8,101 bases of DNA from Nanosynbacter sp. (GTDB lineage: Bacteria > Patescibacteriota > Saccharimonadia > Saccharimonadales > Saccharimonadaceae): positions 1-8,101 of the forward strand of contig JABZJR010000032.1 in NCBI GenBank assembly GCA_015257705.1. Reading direction: 5' to 3'. Below the pieces are notes generated by a model. It made no database searches. It was not told where the DNA came from and was given only the letters and a program-made list of their open reading frames with translations. The stretch's first letter is position 1; each line of letters opens with the position of its first letter. The translations under genes and the position numbers were made by a program. Below, in pieces: positions 1 through 6,639 of the stretch.

Positions 1-2306
1 ACAGAGATAATCGGACCAGTTTTTGCAGTTACATCCGCAGCTTTTATACCAACTCCGCCACGTTTATGACTTGGGAAATTCGACAACTTTGTACGTTTAC
101 CGAAGCCTTTCTCGCTAACCACCAGCAAGGTTTGGTCGTCACCCGTAACGATATCCATACCAACAACAGAGTCATTTGGACGTAATCTGACGCCGCGAAC
201 ACCACGAGCTGATCTACCCATTGGGCGCGTATCTTTTTCGTTAAAGCGAATGGCTTGTCCTGCAGACGTAGATATAATCACATCATTTTCGCCAGTCGTC
301 CTCTTTATCCATCGCAGTTCATCGCCTTCATCCAATTTAATAGCAATCAATCCATTCGTACGAACATTGGCATAATCTTTCACAGGAGTCTTCTTAACTG
401 TACCCTTCTTTGTCGCCATGAACAGATAGCCGTCTTCGTTGGCGTTCTTTTCGTGCTTGATAATTGCCGTTATCTTCTCTTCTGGCTGAAGTTGCAATAA
501 GTTAACGGCCGCAACACCCTTCGCACTCAAACTGGCGGCTGGTACTTCGTAAGCCTTCAGGCGGAAAATCCTACCCATATTAGTGAAGAATAGTAGATAA
601 TCGTGCGAGCTTGCCTGAACAACTTGATCAATAACATCTTCTTCCTTGGTTGTCATTCCACGCTTGCCCTTACCACCACGATTTTGCCTACGATAATCAC
701 TCACAAGAGTTCGCTTAATGTAATTTTCGCTTGTAAGCAGAATTACCGACTCTTCCTCTGGAATCAATTCCTCGTCAGAGAACTTTCCTAATTCGTGATT
801 AATGATCTTACTGCGCCGCTCATCGCCATACTTTTCTTTCATAGCAAGCAATTCTTCTTTAACAACACGCAAAATCTCGTTCTCGTCAGCCAAAATTGCC
901 TCCAGCTTCTTAATCAGTTCATGAAGTTGTTTCAATTCTTCTTCAATCTTGTCGCGCTCCAACCCCTGCAATCGTCGTAGTTGCATCGCCAAAATTGCGG
1001 CCGCTTGAATTTCCGACAGACCAAATCTCTCCATCAAACGCTTGTCAGCATCGTCATAACTTTCGCGAATCGTCTTAATCACCTCGTCAATATGATCAAG
1101 CGCAATCTTCAATCCTTCCAAAATATGCGCCCGCTCTTTAGCTTTTCGAAGTTCAAACTCAGTCCTGCGTCGAATAACGCCTTGACGATGCTTAATGAAT
1201 TCCGCCAAAATCTCTTTCAAGCCCATGACCTTAGGCTGAATACCATTGACCAAAGCCAGGACATTATAATGGAATGATGTCTGTAGTCCAGTCAATTTAT
1301 ACAATTGGTTAAGAATCTTCTTTGGATAAGCATCTTTCTTCAGTTCAACAACAACTCGAACCTTACCGCGAGCACTTTCATCTCGCGCGTCGGCAATGTG
1401 CGTTATTTTTTTAGCAAGGACAAGTTCTCGAACCTTATCAACAAAACCTTCCTTACTCATACCATATGGAACTTCGGTGATTATAATACTGTAACGGCCA
1501 TTTTTGCGCTCTTCAATCGACGCAACCGCACGAATCGTAACTGAGCCACGCCCAGTTTCATATGCTTGACGCATTGGCGCACCACCATAAACTTCCGCAC
1601 CCGTCGGAAAATCAGGACCCTTAATATGCGTCAACAGTTCATCTAATGTAATTTCAGGATTGTCTATTTGAGCAACTGTAGCGTCAACCACCTCACCAAG
1701 GTTGTGCGGTGGAATATTCGTTGCCATACCAACAGCAATACCCATCTGACCGTTCAGCAGGATGTTCGGAACAGCCGACGGCAAAACCACCGGCTCTTTC
1801 TCTGTTCCGTCGAAGTTATCACGAAAATCAACGGTTTCCTTGTCGATGTCAGACAGCAACTCGCCGCCAATTTTATCCATTCGCGCCTCAGTATAACGAG
1901 AAGCCGCTGGCTCGTCACCGTCCATAGAACCGAAGTTACCCTGACCTTCAACTAGCGTATATCGCATCTTCCAAGGTTGAGCCAAGTTCACCATGGCGTC
2001 ATAAATTGATGAATCGCCGTGCGGGTGGTAGTTACCCATCACTTCACCGACGATCTTTGCAGACTTCACTGTAGCATGAGGAGCGCGCCAACCATTCTTA
2101 TTCATCGCATACAAAATACGACGATTAACAGGCTTCAGCCCGTCACGAACATCCGGCAAAGCACGGTCAATAATAACCGACATAGAGTATTTAAGGAAGG
2201 AGTCTTCCATAACACGCTCAACTGTCGACTTTTCAATACCGCGAACTTCTGGTTCTTCGTTCAGAATTTCCGGTTCTACTATATTTTTATTGTCATTGTC
2301 CGCCAT
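1..2306 (-). CDS. gyrA: DNA gyrase subunit A (C-terminus cut off by window edge)
   Basis: GyrA is the DNA cleavage and rejoining subunit of gyrase (A2B2), which introduces negative supercoils using ATP hydrolysed by GyrB. 768 residues are visible. The winged-helix catalytic region includes HPHGDSS (residues 94-100) and SRYTEARMDK, with Tyr138 as the likely active-site tyrosine (E. coli Tyr122). The positions matching E. coli Ser83 and Asp87 are Ser99 and Asp103, so the usual quinolone-sensitive residues are present. A coiled-coil tower follows (about 370-500), with SEIQAAAILAMQLRRLQGLER at 431-451. The C-terminal pinwheel begins near 515 and carries a GyrA-box QNRGGKG (541-547; consensus QRRGGRG), which favours gyrase over ParC. 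The start is ATG 2306, the first in-frame ATG after an AAGGAGG ribosome-binding site. The gene lies 9 nt downstream of gyrB in the same operon. I estimate roughly 50-90 residues are missing, judging by usual GyrA length. The frame is open to the window edge. Confidence 0.97.
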   Translation of the reverse strand, partial: MADNDNKNIVEPEILNEEPEVRGIEKSTVERVMEDSFLKYSMSVIIDRALPDVRDGLKPVNRRILYAMNKNGWRAPHATVKSAKIVGEVMGNYHPHGDSSIYDAMVNLAQPWKMRYTLVEGQGNFGSMDGDEPAASRYTEARMDKIGGELLSDIDKETVDFRDNFDGTEKEPVVLPSAVPNILLNGQMGIAVGMATNIPPHNLGEVVDATVAQIDNPEITLDELLTHIKGPDFPTGAEVYGGAPMRQAYETGRGSVTIRAVASIEERKNGRYSIIITEVPYGMSKEGFVDKVRELVLAKKITHIADARDESARGKVRVVVELKKDAYPKKILNQLYKLTGLQTSFHYNVLALVNGIQPKVMGLKEILAEFIKHRQGVIRRRTEFELRKAKERAHILEGLKIALDHIDEVIKTIRESYDDADKRLMERFGLSEIQAAAILAMQLRRLQGLERDKIEEELKQLHELIKKLEAILADENEILRVVKEELLAMKEKYGDERRSKIINHELGKFSDEELIPEEESVILLTSENYIKRTLVSDYRRQNRGGKGKRGMTTKEEDVIDQVVQASSHDYLLFFTNMGRIFRLKAYEVPAASLSAKGVAAVNLLQLQPEEKITAIIKHEKNANEDGYLFMATKKGTVKKTPVKDYANVRTNGLIAIKLDEGDELRWIKRTTGENDVIISTSAGQAIRFNEKDTRPMGRSARGVRGVRLRPNDSVVGMDIVTGDDQTLLVVSEKGFGKRTKLSNFPSHKRGGVGIKAADVTAKTGPIIS

Positions 2307-2318
2307 ATCTCCTCCTTA
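2307..2318 (-). promoter_or_regulatory. gyrA ribosome-binding site overlapping the gyrB stop codon
   Basis: Read on the minus strand, the gyrB stop TAA (2318-2316) runs directly into GGAGGAGAT and then the gyrA ATG at 2306. The AAGGAGG core uses the last two bases of the stop codon, with about 4 nt to the start. Ribosomes ending on gyrB therefore finish on the gyrA binding site, which suggests translational coupling to balance the two subunits. The coupling is inferred; the overlap is seen directly. Confidence 0.85.
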
Positions 2319-4304
2319 AAAGTCCAAATCTTCCACATTAACCTTAGCGGCATTTGTTTGAATAAAATTTTTCCTCAATTCTACGCTATCACCCATAAGC
2401 TTCGTAAATATCGCGTCTGCCCGTTCTGCATCCTCAATATTAACCTTCACCAATGTTCGATTTTCCGGATTCATAGTCGTTTCCCATAATTGAGCGGCAT
2501 CCATCTCACCAAGACCCTTAAATCGTTGCTGTGCCGTGTAGCCTGCCTGCTTAAATTTCTCAGCATTTTCATCAATCTTTACACCAGCAGCCTTGCGCTC
2601 ATTGATCTTTTCGTTCAATTTTTGTTCGAGGGCCACTTCATCATAGACGTAATCTATCTTACGATTACTGCCAGTTCCTCTGCTCAGCCCAAACAGAGGC
2701 GGCTTCGCCAAGTATACGTGACCTGCTTCAATTACTTCAGACATATATCGGAAGAAGAATGTCATCAAAAGCGTAGAAATGTGCGCACCGTCAACATCGG
2801 CATCTGTCATAAATATAATCTTGTCGTAACGAATACCGCTGATATCAAATTGGTCGCCAATTCCAACACCCATAGCCTTAATCAAGGAAACAATTTCAGC
2901 ATTAGCAAACATCTTGTCAAACCTTGCGCGCTCGGTATTCAGCACCTTACCGCGAAGAGGAAGAACAGCCTGAATAGTTGAATCGCGACCATCCTTAGCT
3001 GAACCCGCAGCAGAATTACCCTCGACAATAAATAACTCACAATCTTTTCGATTACGAGATGAGCAGTCTGTCAACTTAGAGGGTAGATTTAAGCCTTCAA
3101 ATGCCCCCTTACGGATAACGTTGTCGCGCGCAGCCCTTGCCGCCTTACGAGCTCGTGCCGCCAGAGTGGCCTTGCCGACAACCTTCTTAGCCGTAGCTGG
3201 ATTTTCTTCCAAATAATACGCGAAATATTCGCTCATCACCTGATCAACATAGCGACGCATCTCTGGATTACCAAGTTTATTCTTAGTCTGACCCTCAAAC
3301 TGAGGATCTGGCAATTTCACCAAAATAACCGCCGTCAGCCCTTCACGGATGTCATCACCAGTTAGATTATCCTCTTTTTCTTTCAGTAAGCTATTCTTGC
3401 GAGCATAATCATTAATTACACGCGTAAGGGCTGTTCGGAAACCAACCAAATGAGTACCGCCATCAGGAGTTAAGACGTTATTGGCAAATGGCTTTACCAC
3501 TTCAGCGTAAGTGTCGTTATATTGAACCGCAATTTCCACCATACAATCTTCAACCTGCTTCTCGACGTAAAATATATCGTCCGATAAAACATCCTTGCCA
3601 ATATTCAGGTTTTTTACATAGCTCTGAATACCGCCCTCAAAGTAGAAAGCTTTTCGTTCGCTAGTTCGCTCATCAATAACCGACGTGTGAATGCCTTTTG
3701 TAAGGTACGCCTGATGACGAAGATAATTAACAACCCATTTATAGTCAAAATTAACCGTCTCCTTAAAGATAGTTGGGTCTGGATAGAATGTAATTGTAGT
3801 ACCAGAACCATCAGACTTTCCAACTGCTTCTAATTCTGTCTGAGGCACGCCTGTTGCGTATTCTTGGCGATAGATTTTACCGTTCTTCCTAACTTCAGCA
3901 ATCATCCGCGTAGACAACGCATTCACAACACTAGAACCGACACCGTGAAGTCCAGACGAAACTTTATAGCCGCCGCCGCCAAACTTACCACCGGCGTGTA
4001 AGATTGTTAATACCGTCTCCAGTGTACTCTTACCCGTCTTTGGATGCTTATCGACAGGAATACCACGACCGTCATCAGATACTCGAACACCACCATCCTT
4101 TAACAAAGTTACTTCGACCTTTGTAGCATAACCAGCGATTGCCTCGTCAATTGAGTTATCGGCAATCTCCTTAATCAAGTGATGTACGCCCTCGTACCCC
4201 GTACTACCGATGTACATTCCTGGACGCTTACGAACCGGCTCAAGGCCCTCTAGGACCTGGATTTGTGAGCCATCATAAGATTGTTCATTTGTTTGTTTAG
4301 CCAT
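2316..4304 (-). CDS. gyrB: DNA gyrase subunit B
   Basis: GyrB is the ATPase subunit of gyrase; ATP-driven dimerisation captures a DNA segment for passage through the GyrA gate. The 662-aa protein has a GHKL ATPase domain with EIADNSIDEA (catalytic Glu and binding Asn), DDGRGIP and GLHGVGSSVVNALS. The Arg in GKIYRQEY matches E. coli Arg136, the aminocoumarin contact. A transducer domain with QTK follows (about 339-341), then a TOPRIM domain with EGNSAAGSAK (428-437) and MTDADVDG metal-binding acids, and the C-terminal QRFKGLGEM. There is no large proteobacterial-type insertion. The TOPRIM motif is unusual: most GyrB have EGDSAGGS. The tail reads ELRKNF where EPRRxF is typical. The start is ATG 4304 behind GAGGGAG. 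An in-frame TTG at 4346 would add 14 residues, but it sits at or upstream of the predicted transcription start and is unlikely. First gene of the gyrB-gyrA operon. Confidence 0.97.
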   Translation of the reverse strand: MAKQTNEQSYDGSQIQVLEGLEPVRKRPGMYIGSTGYEGVHHLIKEIADNSIDEAIAGYATKVEVTLLKDGGVRVSDDGRGIPVDKHPKTGKSTLETVLTILHAGGKFGGGGYKVSSGLHGVGSSVVNALSTRMIAEVRKNGKIYRQEYATGVPQTELEAVGKSDGSGTTITFYPDPTIFKETVNFDYKWVVNYLRHQAYLTKGIHTSVIDERTSERKAFYFEGGIQSYVKNLNIGKDVLSDDIFYVEKQVEDCMVEIAVQYNDTYAEVVKPFANNVLTPDGGTHLVGFRTALTRVINDYARKNSLLKEKEDNLTGDDIREGLTAVILVKLPDPQFEGQTKNKLGNPEMRRYVDQVMSEYFAYYLEENPATAKKVVGKATLAARARKAARAARDNVIRKGAFEGLNLPSKLTDCSSRNRKDCELFIVEGNSAAGSAKDGRDSTIQAVLPLRGKVLNTERARFDKMFANAEIVSLIKAMGVGIGDQFDISGIRYDKIIFMTDADVDGAHISTLLMTFFFRYMSEVIEAGHVYLAKPPLFGLSRGTGSNRKIDYVYDEVALEQKLNEKINERKAAGVKIDENAEKFKQAGYTAQQRFKGLGEMDAAQLWETTMNPENRTLVKVNIEDAERADAIFTKLMGDSVELRKNFIQTNAAKVNVEDLDF

Positions 4305-4306
4305 AT

Positions 4307-4313
4307 CTCCCTC
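4307..4313 (-). promoter_or_regulatory. gyrB ribosome-binding site
   Basis: GAGGGAG on the minus strand lies 2 nt before ATG 4304. Its context, GGAGATATGGC, is identical to that around the gyrA start, which supports this ATG over the upstream TTG at 4346. Confidence 0.75.
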
Positions 4314-4350
4314 ACTATTATCTGAATTATCAGCTCTTTTCAACAACCTT

Positions 4351-4379
4351 ATTATACATCAAAATAGATATATTCTCAA
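4351..4379 (-). promoter_or_regulatory. Sigma-70-type promoter of the gyrB-gyrA operon
   Basis: On the minus strand there is a -35 box TTGAGA (4379-4374), exactly 17 bases of AT-rich spacer, and a perfect -10 box TATAAT (4356-4351). This matches the housekeeping consensus at 11 of 12 positions if T-T-G-A-C-A is the reference. Transcription would start near 4344, giving a leader of about 40 nt before the gyrB ATG. The near-ideal match suggests strong constitutive expression. No operator could be assigned. Confidence 0.85.
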
Positions 4380-4396
4380 ACTATTTACTTTTTTAG

Positions 4397-4408
4397 TATG
4401 CTTATGCT
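4397..4408 (+). repeat. Tandem hexamer (TATGCT)x2 in the divergent intergenic region
   Basis: Two perfect adjacent copies of TATGCT lie between the divergent gyrB and surface-protein promoters, touching the first TAAAGTTA repeat. They could be part of a regulator site or chance in an AT-rich spacer; no function can be assigned. Confidence 0.5.
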
Positions 4409-4426
4409 AAAGTTAGATTAAAGTTA
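4408..4426 (+). promoter_or_regulatory. Phased direct repeat TAAAGTTA-N3-TAAAGTTA, possible activator site
   Basis: Two perfect 8-bp copies (4408-4415 and 4419-4426) start 11 bp apart, about one helical turn, so a dimeric protein could read both from one face of the DNA. They occupy the place where the -35 element and spacer of the downstream gene would lie, and that promoter has no recognisable -35 box. Direct repeats with this phasing are typical of OmpR/PhoB-class response-regulator sites. The regulator itself is unknown and its existence is inferred. Confidence 0.45.
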
Positions 4427-4432
4427 TATAAC
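4427..4432 (+). promoter_or_regulatory. Candidate -10 box for the surface-protein operon
   Basis: TATAAC matches the -10 consensus at five of six bases, 22 nt before the ATG at 4455. Transcription would start near 4439, leaving a leader of about 16 nt that just holds the ribosome-binding site. No convincing -35 box lies 16-18 bp upstream, so this promoter is either weak or activator-dependent. Confidence 0.4.
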
Positions 4433-4443
4433 AACAAAAATAA

Positions 4444-4450
4444 AAGAGGT
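4444..4450 (+). promoter_or_regulatory. Ribosome-binding site of the surface-protein gene
   Basis: AAGAGGT, one mismatch from AGGAGGT, sits 4 nt before ATG 4455. It supports this ATG as the start. Confidence 0.7.
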
Positions 4451-4454
4451 CAAA

Positions 4455-6059
4455 ATGTTCAAAAAAATTATCTCGCGCCTACCATACAGCCCTTCAATGA
4501 TCCACAGTTTGGGCTTTTACGCGAAACGCTTGCGCAAGGAAGAAGCTACTCGAAAGATCGGGCTTATCTTAACTGCCCTAGCGCTTATTGTGCAATCTTT
4601 CACTGTTTTTTCACCGCCAGAATCAGCCAATGCAGCAGATTCCAGCGACCTAATTTACGGCGGAATCTCTAGCGGCCAACAACTAATGGCTCATTATGAC
4701 GCGAACACAAATAATATTCACGACCTCTACGATCATCTTGGTATTAGCCGCTCTGATTTGGTAGCGGCGACTGGTAATCTTCAGACCTTAAATAGCAATA
4801 TGGGTACCTATTCATGGGGACTTACACCCCACTTTGGTGCAGCAAGAGGTGAAGGATCTTACGTAGTTCGTACGTCACAAGGCAGTGCTCGCACTTTCTA
4901 CTATCGACCTCACAACCTCTGGGGCAGCTTCTCATATAGAGCATTCGTTGGATATTCAGCTGGGACTGGCTGGTTTGCAATCATGCTTAACTGCGGTAAC
5001 TTAATCCTTAAAATCGCACCACCGAGCCATCAATGTCCGACTGGTCAAGTTGGCACATACCCAAACTGCTCCACTCCGCCACAACCAGTAGCTACGTGTA
5101 ACGCCTTAGACGTAAAGAAGAATGGCGATACATATCAATTTACCGCTAACGCCAGCGCAGCTAATGGCGCGACAATCCAAAAATATGTATATAGCGTTTA
5201 CCGAGGAAATACTCTAGTTAAGACAATCGAAGGTAACGATAAAATCGTAACTTATACAGAGAAAACGCCAGGATCATACAAAGTTGTTCTAACGGTAAAA
5301 AGCTCGCTGGGCGACAAGACCTCAGACGCCTGCGTAAAGACATTTACTATACCAGAGCCAGCAAGATGTCCTCAAAACCCTAAATTGTTGAAGGACGATC
5401 CTCAATGCCAACCATGTCCAGGCGACTCTACTATATGGATTAACGATAGTCGATGTTCTGCCTCGTTCGTACAGACAAAAACCGCAGTTAATCTCACCCA
5501 GAATAATGCCGACGCAACAACTACGGTTGCAAAATCTGGAGATCGAATTACCTACACTCTTTCGGTAAAAAACAAAGGTCTTAAAGAGGAAGAATTTACG
5601 TTTAAAGATCAAGTCAGTGACCTATTAGAGTATGCAGACATATTCGACGCTGGCGGTGGAACATTGACAGATGATAAAGGTGCTAGCGCGGGCAGCGGCA
5701 ACGCAAAAGTACTAGTATGGAACCCTATAAAGATCAAGCCAGGAGAAACCCAGAAGCGCAGCTTCACCATCCAAATAAAGAACAGCATCCCGGCGATGGC
5801 TAGCGGTAAAAGTAATCCAATGTCTTATGACTGTAGGATTGATAACACATTTGGCAATACTGTCAGCACAAAAATTGACTGCCCTGCACCGAAAGTTATT
5901 GAACAAACCACTTCACAACTGCCAAAAACTGGTGCCAGCGAGAATATGATGTTCGCAGGAATTATTGCAGCCGTGGTCGTATACTTCTACGCTAGATCAC
6001 GTCAATTGAATAAAGAAGTTAGAATCATTCGGCGAGACATGTCCGCAGGAACTTTATAG
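4455..6059 (+). CDS. Exported cysteine-containing surface protein with DUF11-like domain and LPKTG-type C-terminus
   Basis: A 534-aa protein with no specific name that I recognise. A basic cytoplasmic lead (1-33) is followed by a hydrophobic export helix (about 35-52) and a plausible signal-peptidase site after SANA (Ala60). Residues 61-190 form an aromatic- and Gly-rich region I cannot assign, although I believe related N-termini recur in TM7 surface proteins. Residues 213-298 look like a PKD/Ig-like beta domain bracketed by Cys215 and Cys293. Residues 305-334 hold two adjacent CP...C loops. Residues 335-478 resemble DUF11 (SGDRITYTLSVKNKG and LVWNPIKIKPGE). LPKTG (489-493), a membrane segment (about 498-512) and a basic tail of about 22 residues close the protein. 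It is probably displayed on the cell surface, either membrane-held or sortase-anchored, perhaps for adhesion; that role is inferred. Eleven mature-region cysteines suggest disulfides. First gene of a two-gene operon, divergent from gyrB. Confidence 0.9.
   Translation: MFKKIISRLPYSPSMIHSLGFYAKRLRKEEATRKIGLILTALALIVQSFTVFSPPESANAADSSDLIYGGISSGQQLMAHYDANTNNIHDLYDHLGISRSDLVAATGNLQTLNSNMGTYSWGLTPHFGAARGEGSYVVRTSQGSARTFYYRPHNLWGSFSYRAFVGYSAGTGWFAIMLNCGNLILKIAPPSHQCPTGQVGTYPNCSTPPQPVATCNALDVKKNGDTYQFTANASAANGATIQKYVYSVYRGNTLVKTIEGNDKIVTYTEKTPGSYKVVLTVKSSLGDKTSDACVKTFTIPEPARCPQNPKLLKDDPQCQPCPGDSTIWINDSRCSASFVQTKTAVNLTQNNADATTTVAKSGDRITYTLSVKNKGLKEEEFTFKDQVSDLLEYADIFDAGGGTLTDDKGASAGSGNAKVLVWNPIKIKPGETQKRSFTIQIKNSIPAMASGKSNPMSYDCRIDNTFGNTVSTKIDCPAPKVIEQTTSQLPKTGASENMMFAGIIAAVVVYFYARSRQLNKEVRIIRRDMSAGTL
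5367..5456 (+). repeat. Two adjacent 14-residue CP...C loop modules (protein-level repeat)
   Basis: Within the surface protein, residues 305-318 (CPQNPKLLKDDPQC) and 321-334 (CPGDSTIWINDSRC) align without gaps. Both have Cys-Pro at the start, Asn/Asp at position 4, an aliphatic residue at 7, a bulky hydrophobic at 8, Asp at 11 and Cys at 14. Two residues separate them. A shorter CP...C loop occurs at residues 194-205. Each probably closes by a disulfide and forms a spacer between the PKD-like and DUF11-like domains. The DNA copies have diverged, so this is not a recent duplication. Confidence 0.6.
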
Positions 6060-6064
6060 GAGGT
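6058..6064 (+). promoter_or_regulatory. Ribosome-binding site overlapping the upstream stop codon
   Basis: AGGAGGT begins inside the TAG stop of the surface-protein gene (6057-6059) and lies 5 nt before ATG 6070. It is a full match to the anti-Shine-Dalgarno sequence. It fixes the start of the second gene and suggests coupled translation of the pair. Confidence 0.85.
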
Positions 6065-6069
6065 GAAAA

Positions 6070-6639
6070 ATGAGTGAAAAATTAAAATCTACCGTAGAGA
6101 ATGCTGTCGACACCAGAGAATTAGCAGATTTAAGCAGAGAAAAAGCTGCTGAAATCGAAAGATCCCTAGAAAAGGCGGCTGAAAAAGAAAAATCAAATGC
6201 CGAAAATGAAAATAGCATTAAACATGAGGCCATAGAAATTGCCGCCCGCCAAGAAAAGCGGCAAGAACAAAAAGAATCTAAAGAGATAAAAGAAGATAAG
6301 CCTCTTACAAAAAAAGATATTGAAGCTTCGTATAAGAAGACTTTGGAAAATGTACAAGACCAACTATCAGCTCCATCCAGAGCCTTCAGTAAAGTAATTC
6401 ACAACCCAGTCGTCGAAAAGACTAGTGACGCAATTGGCAATACTGTTGCCCGCCCTAACTTAATCATTTCTGGCGCCTTAGGAGCAATAGCTTCTGTTGT
6501 CGTGTATTTTATCGCCAAGCGATACGGATATCTATTATCAGGGTCAGAAACTATTATCCTGTTTGTTGCCGGCTGGTCTATCGGCGCTGTTATTGAATAC
6601 GCTCGAGTAGGGTTTATCAACAACAGGAAAAATAGCTAG
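6070..6639 (+). CDS. Coiled-coil membrane protein with two C-terminal membrane segments, function unknown
   Basis: A 189-aa protein I cannot name. Residues 1-100 are dominated by Glu, Lys, Ala, Arg and Gln and lack Cys, Trp and Pro except near 78, which suggests a long charged helix or coiled coil. A short region (100-130) with FSKVIHNPVVEKTSDAIG and ARPN precedes two hydrophobic segments, about 131-148 and 160-177, joined by a short loop. The C-terminus is basic (R179, R186, K187). There is no signal peptide, so the first membrane segment should act as the insertion signal. Positive charges on both flanks favour an inside-facing N- and C-terminus. The gene is 10 nt downstream of the surface-protein gene and probably co-translated, so the two products may act together at the envelope. 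It could be a scaffold or adaptor; no enzymatic motif is visible. I have a general impression that similar proteins occur in other TM7 genomes, not verified. Confidence 0.85.
   Translation: MSEKLKSTVENAVDTRELADLSREKAAEIERSLEKAAEKEKSNAENENSIKHEAIEIAARQEKRQEQKESKEIKEDKPLTKKDIEASYKKTLENVQDQLSAPSRAFSKVIHNPVVEKTSDAIGNTVARPNLIISGALGAIASVVVYFIAKRYGYLLSGSETIILFVAGWSIGAVIEYARVGFINNRKNS

Noticed and set aside
255..2489. Several plus-strand open frames of 60-156 codons across the gyrase genes
   Set aside because: They lie antisense to well-conserved gyrA and gyrB, lack good ribosome-binding sites and give low-complexity Phe/Asn/Leu-rich products typical of shadow frames.
1..4304. Topoisomerase IV (parE/parC) instead of gyrase
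   Set aside because: A GyrA-box (QNRGGKG) is present, GyrB is of normal gyrase length, and the order gyrB-gyrA with coupling is usual for gyrase.
4322..4333. Inverted repeat CTGA-ATTA-TCAG in the gyrB leader as an operator or hairpin
   Set aside because: Only four base pairs with a four-base loop in AT-rich DNA; easily due to chance.
4305..4346. Upstream in-frame TTG start adding 14 residues to GyrB
   Set aside because: It lies at or before the transcription start predicted from the TTGAGA-17-TATAAT promoter, has no ribosome-binding site, and the added residues are not typical of GyrB. ATG 4304 has a clear site.
5322..5906. Minus-strand open frames under the surface-protein gene
   Set aside because: Antisense shadows with no start signals; the plus-strand frame has a coherent export signal, domains and anchor.
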